A stretch of 64,000 bases of DNA from an uncultured Sphingomonadaceae bacterium (GTDB taxonomy: Bacteria; Pseudomonadota; Alphaproteobacteria; Sphingomonadales; Sphingomonadaceae): positions 1,243,501 to 1,307,500 of the forward strand of contig CANLCX010000001.1 of NCBI GenBank assembly GCA_947489315.1, written 5' to 3'. The notes beneath the pieces were generated by a model. It searched no databases. It was not told the origin of the DNA and worked only from the letters and a program-made list of their open reading frames with translations. The position numbers were made by a program, and so were the translations under genes. Below, piece by piece: positions 1 to 7,527 of this stretch (positions within the stretch are counted from its first letter, which is position 1; every line of letters starts with the position of its first letter).

Positions 1-655
1 AAATTTGAACATCGCCGAGCATCGCATAGCTAGCCGTAACGCCACCGGTCGTTGGATCGGTTAGCACAACAATGAACGGCAATCCCGCCTCGCGCAGCAT
101 CGAAATAGCGACAGTGGTTTTGGGCATTTGCATCAGCGACAAAATGCCTTCCTGCATCCGCGCGCCGCCGGCAGCGGTGAAAATAATATAGGGGCATTGC
201 TGCTCCAACGCCCGGTTCGCGCCATCGACAAAAGCCTGACCCACGGCCAGACCCATGGAACCGCCCATGAAGGCAAAATCCTGAACGCCGACAACGCAGG
301 GCATATTGTCGATTGTGCCAGTGACGGTAATCAAAGCGTCTTGCTCTTCAGTCTTGGCCCGCGCGGCCTTCAGACGATCGCTATATTTCTTTTGATCTTT
401 GAATTTGAGCGGATCTTCCTGAACCGCTGTGAAAGGAATGATCTTCCAGCTATTCTCATCCATAATCTGTTCAAATCGGATCATCGGCCCGATACGGCCA
501 TGATGCTCGCATTTCGGGCAGATATGCATATTGTCCTCATATTCCTTGAGGAACACCATGGCTTCGCATTTCTTGCATTTGTGCCAGAGGTTATCCGGCG
601 TTTCCTTTTTGGTGATCGAGGCGATCTTGTTACGGACATTGCTAAGCCAAGACAT
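1..655 (-). CDS. accD: Acetyl-CoA carboxylase carboxyltransferase subunit beta, partial (C-terminus off left edge)
   Basis: Beta subunit of the carboxyltransferase that, with AccA, moves the carboxyl group from biotin-BCCP to acetyl-CoA to make malonyl-CoA, the first committed step of fatty acid synthesis in the cytoplasm. Reading the reverse strand from the ATG at 655 gives [13 protein letters not shown], then the family's N-terminal four-cysteine zinc ribbon (CKKC ... CPKC, about residues 27-49). The crotonase-like carboxyltransferase core follows, with FMGGSMG and [11 protein letters not shown]. About 218 codons are present and the remaining C-terminal part lies beyond base 1. It is 19 bp downstream of trpA on the same strand, which fits the trp-accD arrangement of sphingomonads and many other proteobacteria. 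Identification is secure; only the 3' end is missing. Confidence 0.97.
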   Translation of the reverse strand, partial: MSWLSNVRNKIASITKKETPDNLWHKCKKCEAMVFLKEYEDNMHICPKCEHHGRIGPMIRFEQIMDENSWKIIPFTAVQEDPLKFKDQKKYSDRLKAARAKTEEQDALITVTGTIDNMPCVVGVQDFAFMGGSMGLAVGQAFVDGANRALEQQCPYIIFTAAGGARMQEGILSLMQMPKTTVAISMLREAGLPFIVVLTDPTTGGVTASYAMLGDVQI

Positions 656-674
656 GCGTCAATTCCCCAGATTT

Positions 675-1463
675 TTATCGTGCGCTTCTGATAGCATCAG
701 AAAGTGATTTTACATAGGCCTTCACATGCGGCGGCGCACCCGCGCCATGTTCCGCGATGATTTCGACAATGGCGGACCCAACAACAACACCATCTGCAAC
801 GTGCGCGATATCGGCGGCTTGTTCCGGTGTGCGAACACCAAAGCCCACCGCGACCGGTAAGTCTGTTCCGGCTTTCAAGCGCGTGACTGCTTCTTGGATG
901 CTGGCTTGAGCGGCTTGCTGCAGGCCGGTAATACCCGCGACGGACACATAATAGAGAAAGCCAGAGGCATTTTTCAATATGTCTGGCAGGCGCGCCGCGT
1001 CCGTCGTCGGGGTAGCGAGGCGGATGACAGCGACATCTTTGGCACGCAAACTATCGCCCAAGCTATCATCTTCCTCAACCGGAATATCGACGCAGATCAC
1101 GCCATCTACGCCCGCATCAACACAAGCATCGGCGAACCAGTCGGCCCCGCGGATGGTCATCGGATTGGCATAGCCCATCAGGACAAGCGGAACCGTGGGA
1201 TGGCGCTGGCGAAAAGCGGTGGCAATGTTCAGTAAATCGGCAGTTTTTGTGCCAGCGTTCAGGCTGCGGATATTCGCGGCCTGAATGGCGGGGCCATCGG
1301 CCATCGGGTCGGTGAAAGGCATGCCGAGTTCGATGATATCCGCACCGCCTTCGACAAGCGCGTCAAGGATGGCTCCGGTGTCGGCAGCACTTGGATCGCC
1401 GCCGGTGACGAAGGCGACGAGGGCTGCGCGGTCGGATGGGAAGGCTTTTGAAAGGCGGGTCAT
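675..1463 (-). CDS. trpA: Tryptophan synthase alpha subunit
   Basis: Cleaves indole-3-glycerol phosphate to indole and glyceraldehyde-3-phosphate; indole is channelled to TrpB. The 262-aa product has the usual length. It shows the N-terminal FVTGGDP segment, the catalytic-acid segment IELGMPFTDPMADGP (Glu and Asp of the alpha active site), and the phosphate-binding GFGVRTPEQ loop near the C-terminus. The ATG at 1463 overlaps the stop of the upstream DUF559 gene in an ATGA arrangement, so its translation is probably coupled to that inserted gene rather than directly to trpB. accD follows 19 bp downstream. Confidence 0.97.
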   Translation of the reverse strand: MTRLSKAFPSDRAALVAFVTGGDPSAADTGAILDALVEGGADIIELGMPFTDPMADGPAIQAANIRSLNAGTKTADLLNIATAFRQRHPTVPLVLMGYANPMTIRGADWFADACVDAGVDGVICVDIPVEEDDSLGDSLRAKDVAVIRLATPTTDAARLPDILKNASGFLYYVSVAGITGLQQAAQASIQEAVTRLKAGTDLPVAVGFGVRTPEQAADIAHVADGVVVGSAIVEIIAEHGAGAPPHVKAYVKSLSDAIRSAR

Positions 1464-1843
1464 AAAGCCCTCTCCCCTTCAGGGGAGAGGGTTGGGAGAG
1501 GGGAAGTCTCGATTATCCCGCTTAACCGCTCCAAAGCACCATCCAAATTTCGCATAATTTCCAAGTTGGTAAATCTTATCACGCTATAACCTTGCTGTTT
1601 CAAATAATCCGTCCTTTTCAGGTCATAGTCTTTCATTTTATCGTGCGTATCGCCGTCAATTTCAATCACTATCATCGGTTCACGGGACGCAAAGTCGGCA
1701 ATGTAAGGGCCGATGACTTTCTGCTTGCGAAACTTTACGCCACTTAGTCTCTTGGCTCTGAGTTCCAGCCACAATTTGGTTTCGGGTTCTGTCGGCTGGC
1801 GCCGCATTTCCTTTGCATATTCGGTTAGGCGAGGGTCACGCAT
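1460..1843 (-). CDS. DUF559 domain protein (Vsr/PD-(D/E)XK endonuclease-like), inserted in trp operon
   Basis: A 127-aa protein of the DUF559 family, distantly related to the very-short-patch-repair endonuclease fold; no member's biological role is firmly known to me. Visible are the N-terminal basic region with LWLELRAKRLSG, the core IADFASREPMIVIEIDGDTH (acidic residues of a PD-(D/E)XK-like centre), and GYSVIRFTN. It sits between trpB and trpA, where most proteobacteria have nothing, and is bracketed by perfect inverted 37-nt repeats. Its last 15 residues (ending LSPEGERAL) are encoded by the left repeat, and its stop overlaps the trpA start as ATGA. The right repeat supplies purine-rich sequence ahead of the ATG at 1843. 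The arrangement suggests a small mobile cargo gene that landed without breaking the operon. Confidence 0.9.
   Translation of the reverse strand: MRDPRLTEYAKEMRRQPTEPETKLWLELRAKRLSGVKFRKQKVIGPYIADFASREPMIVIEIDGDTHDKMKDYDLKRTDYLKQQGYSVIRFTNLEIMRNLDGALERLSGIIETSPLPTLSPEGERAL
1467..1503. repeat. Left copy of 37-nt inverted repeat flanking the DUF559 gene
   Basis: The sequence here is identical to the reverse complement of 1851-1887 over 37 nt. It begins with an 11-bp-arm palindrome (CCCTCTCCCCT, 2-nt loop, AGGGGAGAGGG at 1468-1491), then GTTGGGAGAGGGG-type sequence. It encodes the C-terminal tail of the DUF559 protein and lies 3 bp from the trpA start codon. The motif resembles the G-rich REP-like elements commonly scattered in proteobacterial genomes. 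No other copy was noticed in this window. Confidence 0.9.
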
Positions 1844-1850
1844 TTAATTC

Positions 1851-1887
1851 CCCCTCTCCCAACCCTCTCCCCTGAAGGGGAGAGGGC
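1851..1887. repeat. Right copy of 37-nt inverted repeat flanking the DUF559 gene
   Basis: Perfect inverted partner of 1467-1503, filling most of the 53-nt gap between the trpB stop and the DUF559 start. It contains the same palindrome in opposite orientation, so the transcript could fold either as two local hairpins or as one long stem enclosing the whole DUF559 coding region. The latter could affect trpA translation. Confidence 0.9.
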
Positions 1888-1896
1888 TATTTGGTT

Positions 1897-3138
1897 TCAT
1901 ATCTCGGTCCCCAAAGCCTCGGCAACCGTGAAAATATCCTTATCTCCGCGACCGCAGAGATTGGCGAGTATGATCTGATCTTTGTTCATTTTCACTGCTT
2001 CACGGGCAACCGCTGCGATGGCGTGAGAAGGCTCCAGTGCCGGAATGATACCTTCGGTGCTACAGAGCAATTGGAACGCTTCTAACGCTTCGGTGTCGGT
2101 CACGCTGTCATAGCGCACCCGGCCGGATTCTTTCAGCCAGCTATGTTCAGGACCAATGCCAGGATAATCCAGGCCCGCGCTGATCGAATGGGCTTCGTCA
2201 ATCTGGCCGTCTTCGTCTTGTAGCAGATAGGTTTTGTTGCCATGCAAAATGCCGGGTTTGCCGCCAGCGAGCGATGCGGCATGTTGCTTGTCCAGACCAT
2301 GGCCAGCCGCTTCGATGCCGAGCATCTCTACATCGGGATCATCGAGAAACGGGTGGAACAAGCCAATGGCGTTAGAACCACCGCCAATGGCTGCAACCAA
2401 CATATCGGGCAGGCGCCCAATACGGCTCAGCATCTGTTCGCGCGCTTCCTTGCCTATCACACTCTGAAAATCGCGGACCATTTCCGGATAAGGATGGGGG
2501 CCAGCAGCAGTGCCGATAATATAAAATGTGTCTTCGACATTGGCGACCCAATCGCGCATGCCGTCATTCATCGCGTCTTTCAGCGTGCCGGCCCCGCTCG
2601 TCACTGGTACAATCTCGGCGCCGAGGAGCTTCATGCGGAAGACATTGGGTTGCTGCCGCTCAATATCCTTGGCGCCCATATAGATGACGCAGGGCAGGCC
2701 AAAGCGCGCGCAAACGGTTGCCGTTGCCACACCGTGCTGACCCGCACCAGTTTCGGCGATAATCCGCGTTTTGCCCATGCGCTTGGCGAGCAAAATCTGG
2801 CCAATGCAATTGTTGATCTTGTGCGCGCCGGTATGGTTCAGCTCATCGCGCTTGAACCAGATTTGCGCGCCTTTGCCTTCCGGTGCCTCTTTGCGGACGT
2901 GATCGGTCAGGCGCTCGGCAAAATAGAGCGGGCTGGGGCGTCCGACATAATGTTCCAGCAAATCGTCAAATTCTTCGGCAAATGCAGGGTCAGCTTGCGC
3001 CGCACGATAATGCTTTTCCAGGTCGAGAATCAGCGGCATCAAAGTCTCGGCTACATAGCGCCCGCCAAATTGGCCAAAATGACCGCGATCATCGGGTTGG
3101 TTGCGGAAGCTGTTCGAGAGTTTATCTTGTTTTATCAT
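1897..3138 (-). CDS. trpB: Tryptophan synthase beta subunit
   Basis: PLP enzyme that condenses indole with L-serine to tryptophan. Start chosen at 3138 ([13 protein letters not shown]), because the family's conserved N-terminus [19 protein letters not shown] follows directly. An in-frame upstream extension to 3261 would read through trpF coding sequence in another frame. The resulting 413 aa is the normal length. The PLP lysine lies in HTGAHKINN, followed by AETGAGQHG, and the phosphate-binding GGGSNA is present. The start overlaps the 3' end of trpF by 17 bp, indicating translational coupling. Downstream is the inserted DUF559 gene. Confidence 0.97.
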   Translation of the reverse strand: MIKQDKLSNSFRNQPDDRGHFGQFGGRYVAETLMPLILDLEKHYRAAQADPAFAEEFDDLLEHYVGRPSPLYFAERLTDHVRKEAPEGKGAQIWFKRDELNHTGAHKINNCIGQILLAKRMGKTRIIAETGAGQHGVATATVCARFGLPCVIYMGAKDIERQQPNVFRMKLLGAEIVPVTSGAGTLKDAMNDGMRDWVANVEDTFYIIGTAAGPHPYPEMVRDFQSVIGKEAREQMLSRIGRLPDMLVAAIGGGSNAIGLFHPFLDDPDVEMLGIEAAGHGLDKQHAASLAGGKPGILHGNKTYLLQDEDGQIDEAHSISAGLDYPGIGPEHSWLKESGRVRYDSVTDTEALEAFQLLCSTEGIIPALEPSHAIAAVAREAVKMNKDQIILANLCGRGDKDIFTVAEALGTEI

Positions 3139-3766
3139 ATGTGCGAACCGCTTGGCAAAAGGCAGCGATTCTGTCCACATCTTTGACGCCCGGCGCTGAT
3201 TCCACGCCTGAGGAAACGTCCACCAGCGGTGGGCTAGTGGCCTCCATGGCGCGCACCACATTGTCGGAATCCAAACCGCCGGCTAGGCCCCACGGCACCT
3301 TATGCTCATGGCCAGCCAAGACAGACCAGTCAAAACTCGTACCCGTGCCCCCGGGAAGGGCCTTTGCTGGCGCATCGAATAGCAATCGGTCAGCAGCACC
3401 CTCGAAGCGGCTGCTCTTTGCCAGCGTTGCCTTGTCCTTCAAACCCAGAGCTTTCCAGACTTTAATGCTAGTTTGATCACGAACCAATTTAATCCATTCC
3501 GGTGTTTCTCCACCGTGAAACTGGATCAAGTCAGGACGCACCATATTAACCGCCCGTCCGGTCAGTTTCGGGTCGGCATTGACCAGCAATAGCACTATTT
3601 TTAGTGAATCCGGCGCGGCCTCGCGAAGTTCAGCGGCTCGCTCCAGCGTCACATGGCGCGGGCTTTTTTCGAAATGAACGAGGCCAATATAATCGGCACC
3701 CGCTTCGGCGGCCGCTGCAACGCTGGCCTCATTTGATAGGCCACATATTTTGATCTGGGTTTTCAT
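3122..3766 (-). CDS. trpF: Phosphoribosylanthranilate isomerase
   Basis: Catalyses the Amadori rearrangement of phosphoribosylanthranilate to CdRP in tryptophan synthesis. This is a 214-aa TIM barrel of usual size. It starts [24 protein letters not shown] (the catalytic Cys is in KICG) and has LIQFHGGE and the general-acid region LLFDAPAK. The phosphate loop is GGLDSDNV, followed by VDVSSGVES. It lies 8 bp downstream of pyrF and overlaps trpB, forming the pyrF-trpF-trpB segment. Confidence 0.96.
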   Translation of the reverse strand: MKTQIKICGLSNEASVAAAAEAGADYIGLVHFEKSPRHVTLERAAELREAAPDSLKIVLLLVNADPKLTGRAVNMVRPDLIQFHGGETPEWIKLVRDQTSIKVWKALGLKDKATLAKSSRFEGAADRLLFDAPAKALPGGTGTSFDWSVLAGHEHKVPWGLAGGLDSDNVVRAMEATSPPLVDVSSGVESAPGVKDVDRIAAFCQAVRTYDKTR

Positions 3767-3774
3767 CGGCTGGC

Positions 3775-4449
3775 TTAGAGAGTCGCTTCAATCGCCCGCG
3801 CCGCTATATTGGGATCTTCCGCTGCGGAAATAGGACGCCCGATCACCAAAATGCTCGCACCGTCGTCACGCGCCGCGCGCGGCGTGACCGTGCGTTTTTG
3901 GTCGCCGGCTTTGCCATTGGCTGGACGCAATCCGGGCACCACGAAATAGCCGTCTTTCCAGACTTTATGCGCCGCGCCAACTTCATTGCCAGAACAGACA
4001 ATACCATCCAAACCAGCTTCGGCGGCGAGGCTTGCTAGTCGCTCCACCTGGTCATGCGGGCTACCATTATAACCGATCTTTCCCATGTCGCGCTCGTCCA
4101 GAGAGGTGAGCAGCGTGACGCCGACCACTTTCGTGTTGATCCCCGCCGCGGCCTTAGCATCTTCCATCATCGCCCGCCCGCCAGAAGCGTGGATGGTGAC
4201 GATAGCGGGCTCGAGGACATTAATCGCCTGCATCGCTTTTGCGACCGTGTTGGGAATATCATGGAGTTTAAGGTCGAGGAAAATGGGTAGGCCGATTTTC
4301 TGAATTTCATGAACGCCATGATGACCATTGGCGCAAAAAAATTCGAGGCCGAGTTTCAAGCCGCCAACATGACCTTTGACCGAATTGGCCAATGTAATAG
4401 CATTGTCGAGTATAGGGGTATCAATCGCCACAAATATCGGGTTGCTCAT
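3775..4449 (-). CDS. pyrF: Orotidine 5'-phosphate decarboxylase
   Basis: Decarboxylates OMP to UMP, the last step of de novo pyrimidine synthesis. The 224-aa TIM barrel shows the catalytic signature DLKLHDIPNTV (Asp-Lys-x-x-Asp) and the C-terminal phosphate-binding ILVIGRPISAAEDP. The ATG at 4449 overlaps the upstream LapA-domain gene stop (ATGA), and trpF follows after 8 bp, so it is translated as part of one operon. Co-location of pyrF and trpF is common in alphaproteobacteria. Confidence 0.97.
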   Translation of the reverse strand: MSNPIFVAIDTPILDNAITLANSVKGHVGGLKLGLEFFCANGHHGVHEIQKIGLPIFLDLKLHDIPNTVAKAMQAINVLEPAIVTIHASGGRAMMEDAKAAAGINTKVVGVTLLTSLDERDMGKIGYNGSPHDQVERLASLAAEAGLDGIVCSGNEVGAAHKVWKDGYFVVPGLRPANGKAGDQKRTVTPRAARDDGASILVIGRPISAAEDPNIAARAIEATL

Positions 4450-4850
4450 GCGCCGGTTGCCTTGTCATTGGTAACGGGTGACACTGCTGGTGTAGGTTCG
4501 GTGATCTGTTCTTTGCCCAAATCAAGCGGCGCAGCAGCGGGTTTTGCTTGCGTTGCTGGTGCGGGCGGTGTTTTGGGTGCAGTGCTAGTTGCAGCCGTTG
4601 GCGCTGGTGTCGGTCGTGCTGCGGCTTCCAATGTTTTTATCCGGCGGCTGAGGCGCCATTTTGATGTCCGGTGGATCAGCCACAACGGAACGAAGCCTAG
4701 CAAAAAGGCACCGATTACCAGGACAGGCAATTTGGTGTCGATGCGAACATCTTCCCAGATCAATACCGATGTCGGTGACCAGTTATTAGCAGCAAAAACA
4801 ACCAATACGACCGCCAATATCACCCAGAAAAGCGTTTTGATAAACTGCAT
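4446..4850 (-). CDS. LapA-domain (DUF1049) inner-membrane protein
   Basis: A 134-aa protein with two N-terminal membrane segments (about residues 5-22 and 44-62), separated by a short loop containing NNWSPTSVLIWEDVRIDTKLP, typical of the LapA/YciS family. In E. coli the family works with LapB to control lipopolysaccharide assembly through LpxC turnover. The cytoplasmic part is basic (RLSRRIKTLEAA), then rich in Ala, Pro and Thr. It is the first gene of the lapA-pyrF-trpF-trpB-(DUF559)-trpA-accD run. The ~90-bp gap upstream to the purB stop must hold any local promoter. Confidence 0.85.
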   Translation of the reverse strand: MQFIKTLFWVILAVVLVVFAANNWSPTSVLIWEDVRIDTKLPVLVIGAFLLGFVPLWLIHRTSKWRLSRRIKTLEAAARPTPAPTAATSTAPKTPPAPATQAKPAAAPLDLGKEQITEPTPAVSPVTNDKATGA

Positions 4851-4939
4851 ATGAAACCCTCAATTTGCATTTTTTTACATATTACGCGTAAATTCGATCG
4901 GTGACCAGAGCTGTTACCAATTAGGGTTAAGCACCAAAT

Positions 4940-6241
4940 TTATTCACCAAAAACGCGGATAAAAATCGTATCGATATGCTTGAAGTGGTAGTCGAGATTA
5001 AACCGCTCTTCCAGTTCTTCATCGGTCAGCTTTGCTGTGACATCAGGATCCGCTTTGAGCAGATCGAGCAAAGCAATTTCGCCATCGGATTCCCAGACCT
5101 TCATCGCATTGCGCTGAACGATCCGGTAGCTGTCCTCGCGGCTGATACCGGCCTGTGTAAGCGCCAACAGGACACGTTGCGAGTGGACGAGACCGCCCAT
5201 CCGATCGAGATTTTTCTGCATGCGTTCTGGGTAAATCAGCAGTTTTTCAATCACGCCGGTAAGGCGCGCCAAGGCGAAGTCTAAGGTGATGGTGGCGTCT
5301 GGGCCAATCATCCGTTCCACTGAACTGTGCGAGATATCGCGCTCATGCCAAAGCGCTACGTTTTCCATTGCTGGCAAGGCATAGCTACGAACCATGCGGG
5401 CGAGGCCCGTGAGATTCTCGGTCAGGATCGGGTTGCGCTTGTGCGGCATCGCGCTGGAGCCTTTTTGACCGGGAGAGAAATATTCTTCAGCCTCCAACAC
5501 TTCGGTGCGCTGCAAGTGGCGAACCTCGACCGCCAGCCGTTCGACGGACGAAGCGATTACAGCGAGCGTTGCAAAATATTGGGCATGGCGATCGCGGGGA
5601 ATAACCTGTGTCGAGACCGGCTCGATTTCTAGGCCCATTTTTTCCGCCACATGTGCTTCGACTTTCGGGTCGATATTGGCAAAAGTGCCGACCGCGCCCG
5701 ATATCGCGCAGGTTGCGATTTCCTCGCGGGCCAACACCAAGCGCGCGCGATTGCGTTTGAACTCGGCATAGGCCTGCGCCAGTTTCATGCCGAAGGTCAC
5801 CGGTTCTCCGTGGATGCCATGGCTGCGGCCGATGGTTGGGGTCAATTTATGCTCATAAGCGCGGGTCTTGATCGCCGCGAGCAGCTTGTCCAAATCGGCG
5901 AGTAAAATGTCTGTTGCGCGGGTTAACTGGACTGCAACGCAGGTGTCGAGCACATCGCTTGATGTCATGCCCTGATGCATGAAGCGCGCTTCTTCGCCGA
6001 CATTTTCCGCGACATTGGTCAGAAAGGCGATGACATCATGCTTCACTTCGCGCTCGATCTCATCAATCCGCTCGACGTCAAACTTGCCTTTAGCCCAAAT
6101 GGCTGCTGCTGCTTCTTTAGGTACAACACCCAATTCAGCCAAGGCATCAGTGGCATGCGCCTCAATCTCAAACCAGATCTGGAATTTGGATTCGGGTTCC
6201 CAAATGGCAACCATTTCGGGGCGGGAATAGCGAGGTACCAT
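4940..6241 (-). CDS. purB: Adenylosuccinate lyase
   Basis: Removes fumarate from SAICAR and from adenylosuccinate in purine synthesis. The 433-aa product has the normal length for the shorter bacterial form. The fumarase/aspartase-superfamily signature is present as GSSAMPHKRNPI (about residues 262-273, with the flexible catalytic Ser loop), as are TSSDVLDT and GRSHGIHGEP with the catalytic His residues. The ATG at 6241 follows a purine-rich stretch. It is divergent from the phosphofructokinase gene, with about 120 bp between the starts. The lapA-trp genes lie downstream on the same strand after ~90 bp. Confidence 0.97.
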   Translation of the reverse strand: MVPRYSRPEMVAIWEPESKFQIWFEIEAHATDALAELGVVPKEAAAAIWAKGKFDVERIDEIEREVKHDVIAFLTNVAENVGEEARFMHQGMTSSDVLDTCVAVQLTRATDILLADLDKLLAAIKTRAYEHKLTPTIGRSHGIHGEPVTFGMKLAQAYAEFKRNRARLVLAREEIATCAISGAVGTFANIDPKVEAHVAEKMGLEIEPVSTQVIPRDRHAQYFATLAVIASSVERLAVEVRHLQRTEVLEAEEYFSPGQKGSSAMPHKRNPILTENLTGLARMVRSYALPAMENVALWHERDISHSSVERMIGPDATITLDFALARLTGVIEKLLIYPERMQKNLDRMGGLVHSQRVLLALTQAGISREDSYRIVQRNAMKVWESDGEIALLDLLKADPDVTAKLTDEELEERFNLDYHFKHIDTIFIRVFGE

Positions 6242-6362
6242 TTTTTCTTTCCTTGAATCTGTAAAAGCTGGTTTAATCTGGCCATACCATGATCAGAGAT
6301 TTGCCGACGCGCTAGCAGCTACATTATGAGTCGGCAACGGGTGGATCATTGGGGAGAAGAAT

Positions 6363-7463
6363 ATGCGTCTGGCAGTATTAACCGGCGGCGGCGATGTTCC
6401 GGGGCTTAACCCGTGTATCCGCTCGATTGCAATGTCGGCTTGGCAGCGTGGCTGGGATGTCATTGGTCTGCGGCGCGGCTGGGAAGGGGTCTTGGAAACC
6501 GATCCCACGGATCCATGGTCACTCGAAAATTGTGCCATGGTGCTCGATAAGGATGCCGTGCGCGGTATTGACCGGCAAGGCGGAACCATATTGCACAGTT
6601 CCCGCTGCGACCCCCGGAACACCAGCGAAGGGGACCAGACACAAAAGGTGCTCGACATATTGGACGCGCTAAAGGTCGATGCGCTCATCACCATGGGCGG
6701 CGACGGAACGTTAAGGTTCTCCGCGCATCTGGCCAGTCTGGGCCGCAACGTCATTTCTATACCCAAGACGATGGACAATGATGTTTTTGGTACGGACTAT
6801 TGTATTGGCTTTTCAACCGCCGTCACGCGGTCGGTAGAGGCGATAAACGCATTGCGGACAACGGTGGCAAGCCATGAGCGGATCGCCGTGATTGAGCTTT
6901 TTGGGCGCCGGTCTGGGGAAACCGCTTTGTTATCCGGTTTCTTGTCGCAATCCGATCGCACTGTCATTGCAGAGGTGCCTGCGGATATGGACGTGCTGTT
7001 ACCGCTATTGCTCGCAGACAAAGCGAATAACCCTGAAAGCTATGCGATTTGTTTGGTTTCGGAAGGGGCAAAACTGGCTGGCAGCGATACTGATGACGGT
7101 CAAATCAGCAAATCAAACACCAATCGCGTCGGTGTAAATATCGGTACACAATTGGCACGAGAAATAGAAGCGCGGTCGCCGGAACGTACGATTGTTCAGG
7201 AACTGGCCTATCTGATGCGCGCCGGGGAGCCGGATGCGATGGATCGGATGGTCGGCTTTGCATTTGGCGCGCTGGCGGTGCAATTGATCGAGGAAGGTCG
7301 CACGTCCAACATGGTTTGCCTGACCGATGGAAATTATGACGTCGTTCCAATCGGCACATTGCTTGAGGGTACTAAGGGCGTGAATGTTTCGGGTCTGTAT
7401 GACGCGCGCCAATATCGCGCTAATCTTGTGCAGATAGAGGGCATGCCGATGTTTCTATATTGA
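6363..7463 (+). CDS. 6-phosphofructokinase family protein
   Basis: A 366-aa phosphofructokinase-fold kinase. Motifs in order: N-terminal nucleotide loop AVLTGGGDVPGLNP, GGDGT (Gly115 at the position equivalent to E. coli residue 104), PKTMDNDV (Lys135 at the position equivalent to residue 124, with the catalytic Asp), and the substrate-binding ELFGRRSGETAL. In this family Gly/Gly at the two diagnostic sites marks ATP-dependent enzymes and Asp/Lys marks pyrophosphate-dependent ones. Gly/Lys, as here, is the mixed type known from ATP-using trypanosomatid enzymes, so the phosphoryl donor is uncertain. The RBS is GGGGAGAAG just before the ATG at 6363. It is monocistronic or loosely linked to the fusion gene 64 bp downstream. 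Confidence 0.9.
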   Translation: MRLAVLTGGGDVPGLNPCIRSIAMSAWQRGWDVIGLRRGWEGVLETDPTDPWSLENCAMVLDKDAVRGIDRQGGTILHSSRCDPRNTSEGDQTQKVLDILDALKVDALITMGGDGTLRFSAHLASLGRNVISIPKTMDNDVFGTDYCIGFSTAVTRSVEAINALRTTVASHERIAVIELFGRRSGETALLSGFLSQSDRTVIAEVPADMDVLLPLLLADKANNPESYAICLVSEGAKLAGSDTDDGQISKSNTNRVGVNIGTQLAREIEARSPERTIVQELAYLMRAGEPDAMDRMVGFAFGALAVQLIEEGRTSNMVCLTDGNYDVVPIGTLLEGTKGVNVSGLYDARQYRANLVQIEGMPMFLY

Positions 7464-7527
7464 GCGTGCAGCGGCGGCTGTAACTTACATGCCGTTTCTG
7501 CGAATAGGGTGATGAGGGGATCATGAA

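Noticed and set aside
128..691. Plus-strand open frame (187 codons) at the left edge
   Set aside because: Lies opposite accD, which is unmistakable on the minus strand.
2242..3186. Plus-strand open frame (314 codons) inside trpB
   Set aside because: Antisense shadow of trpB, whose motifs are complete on the minus strand; no recognisable domain.
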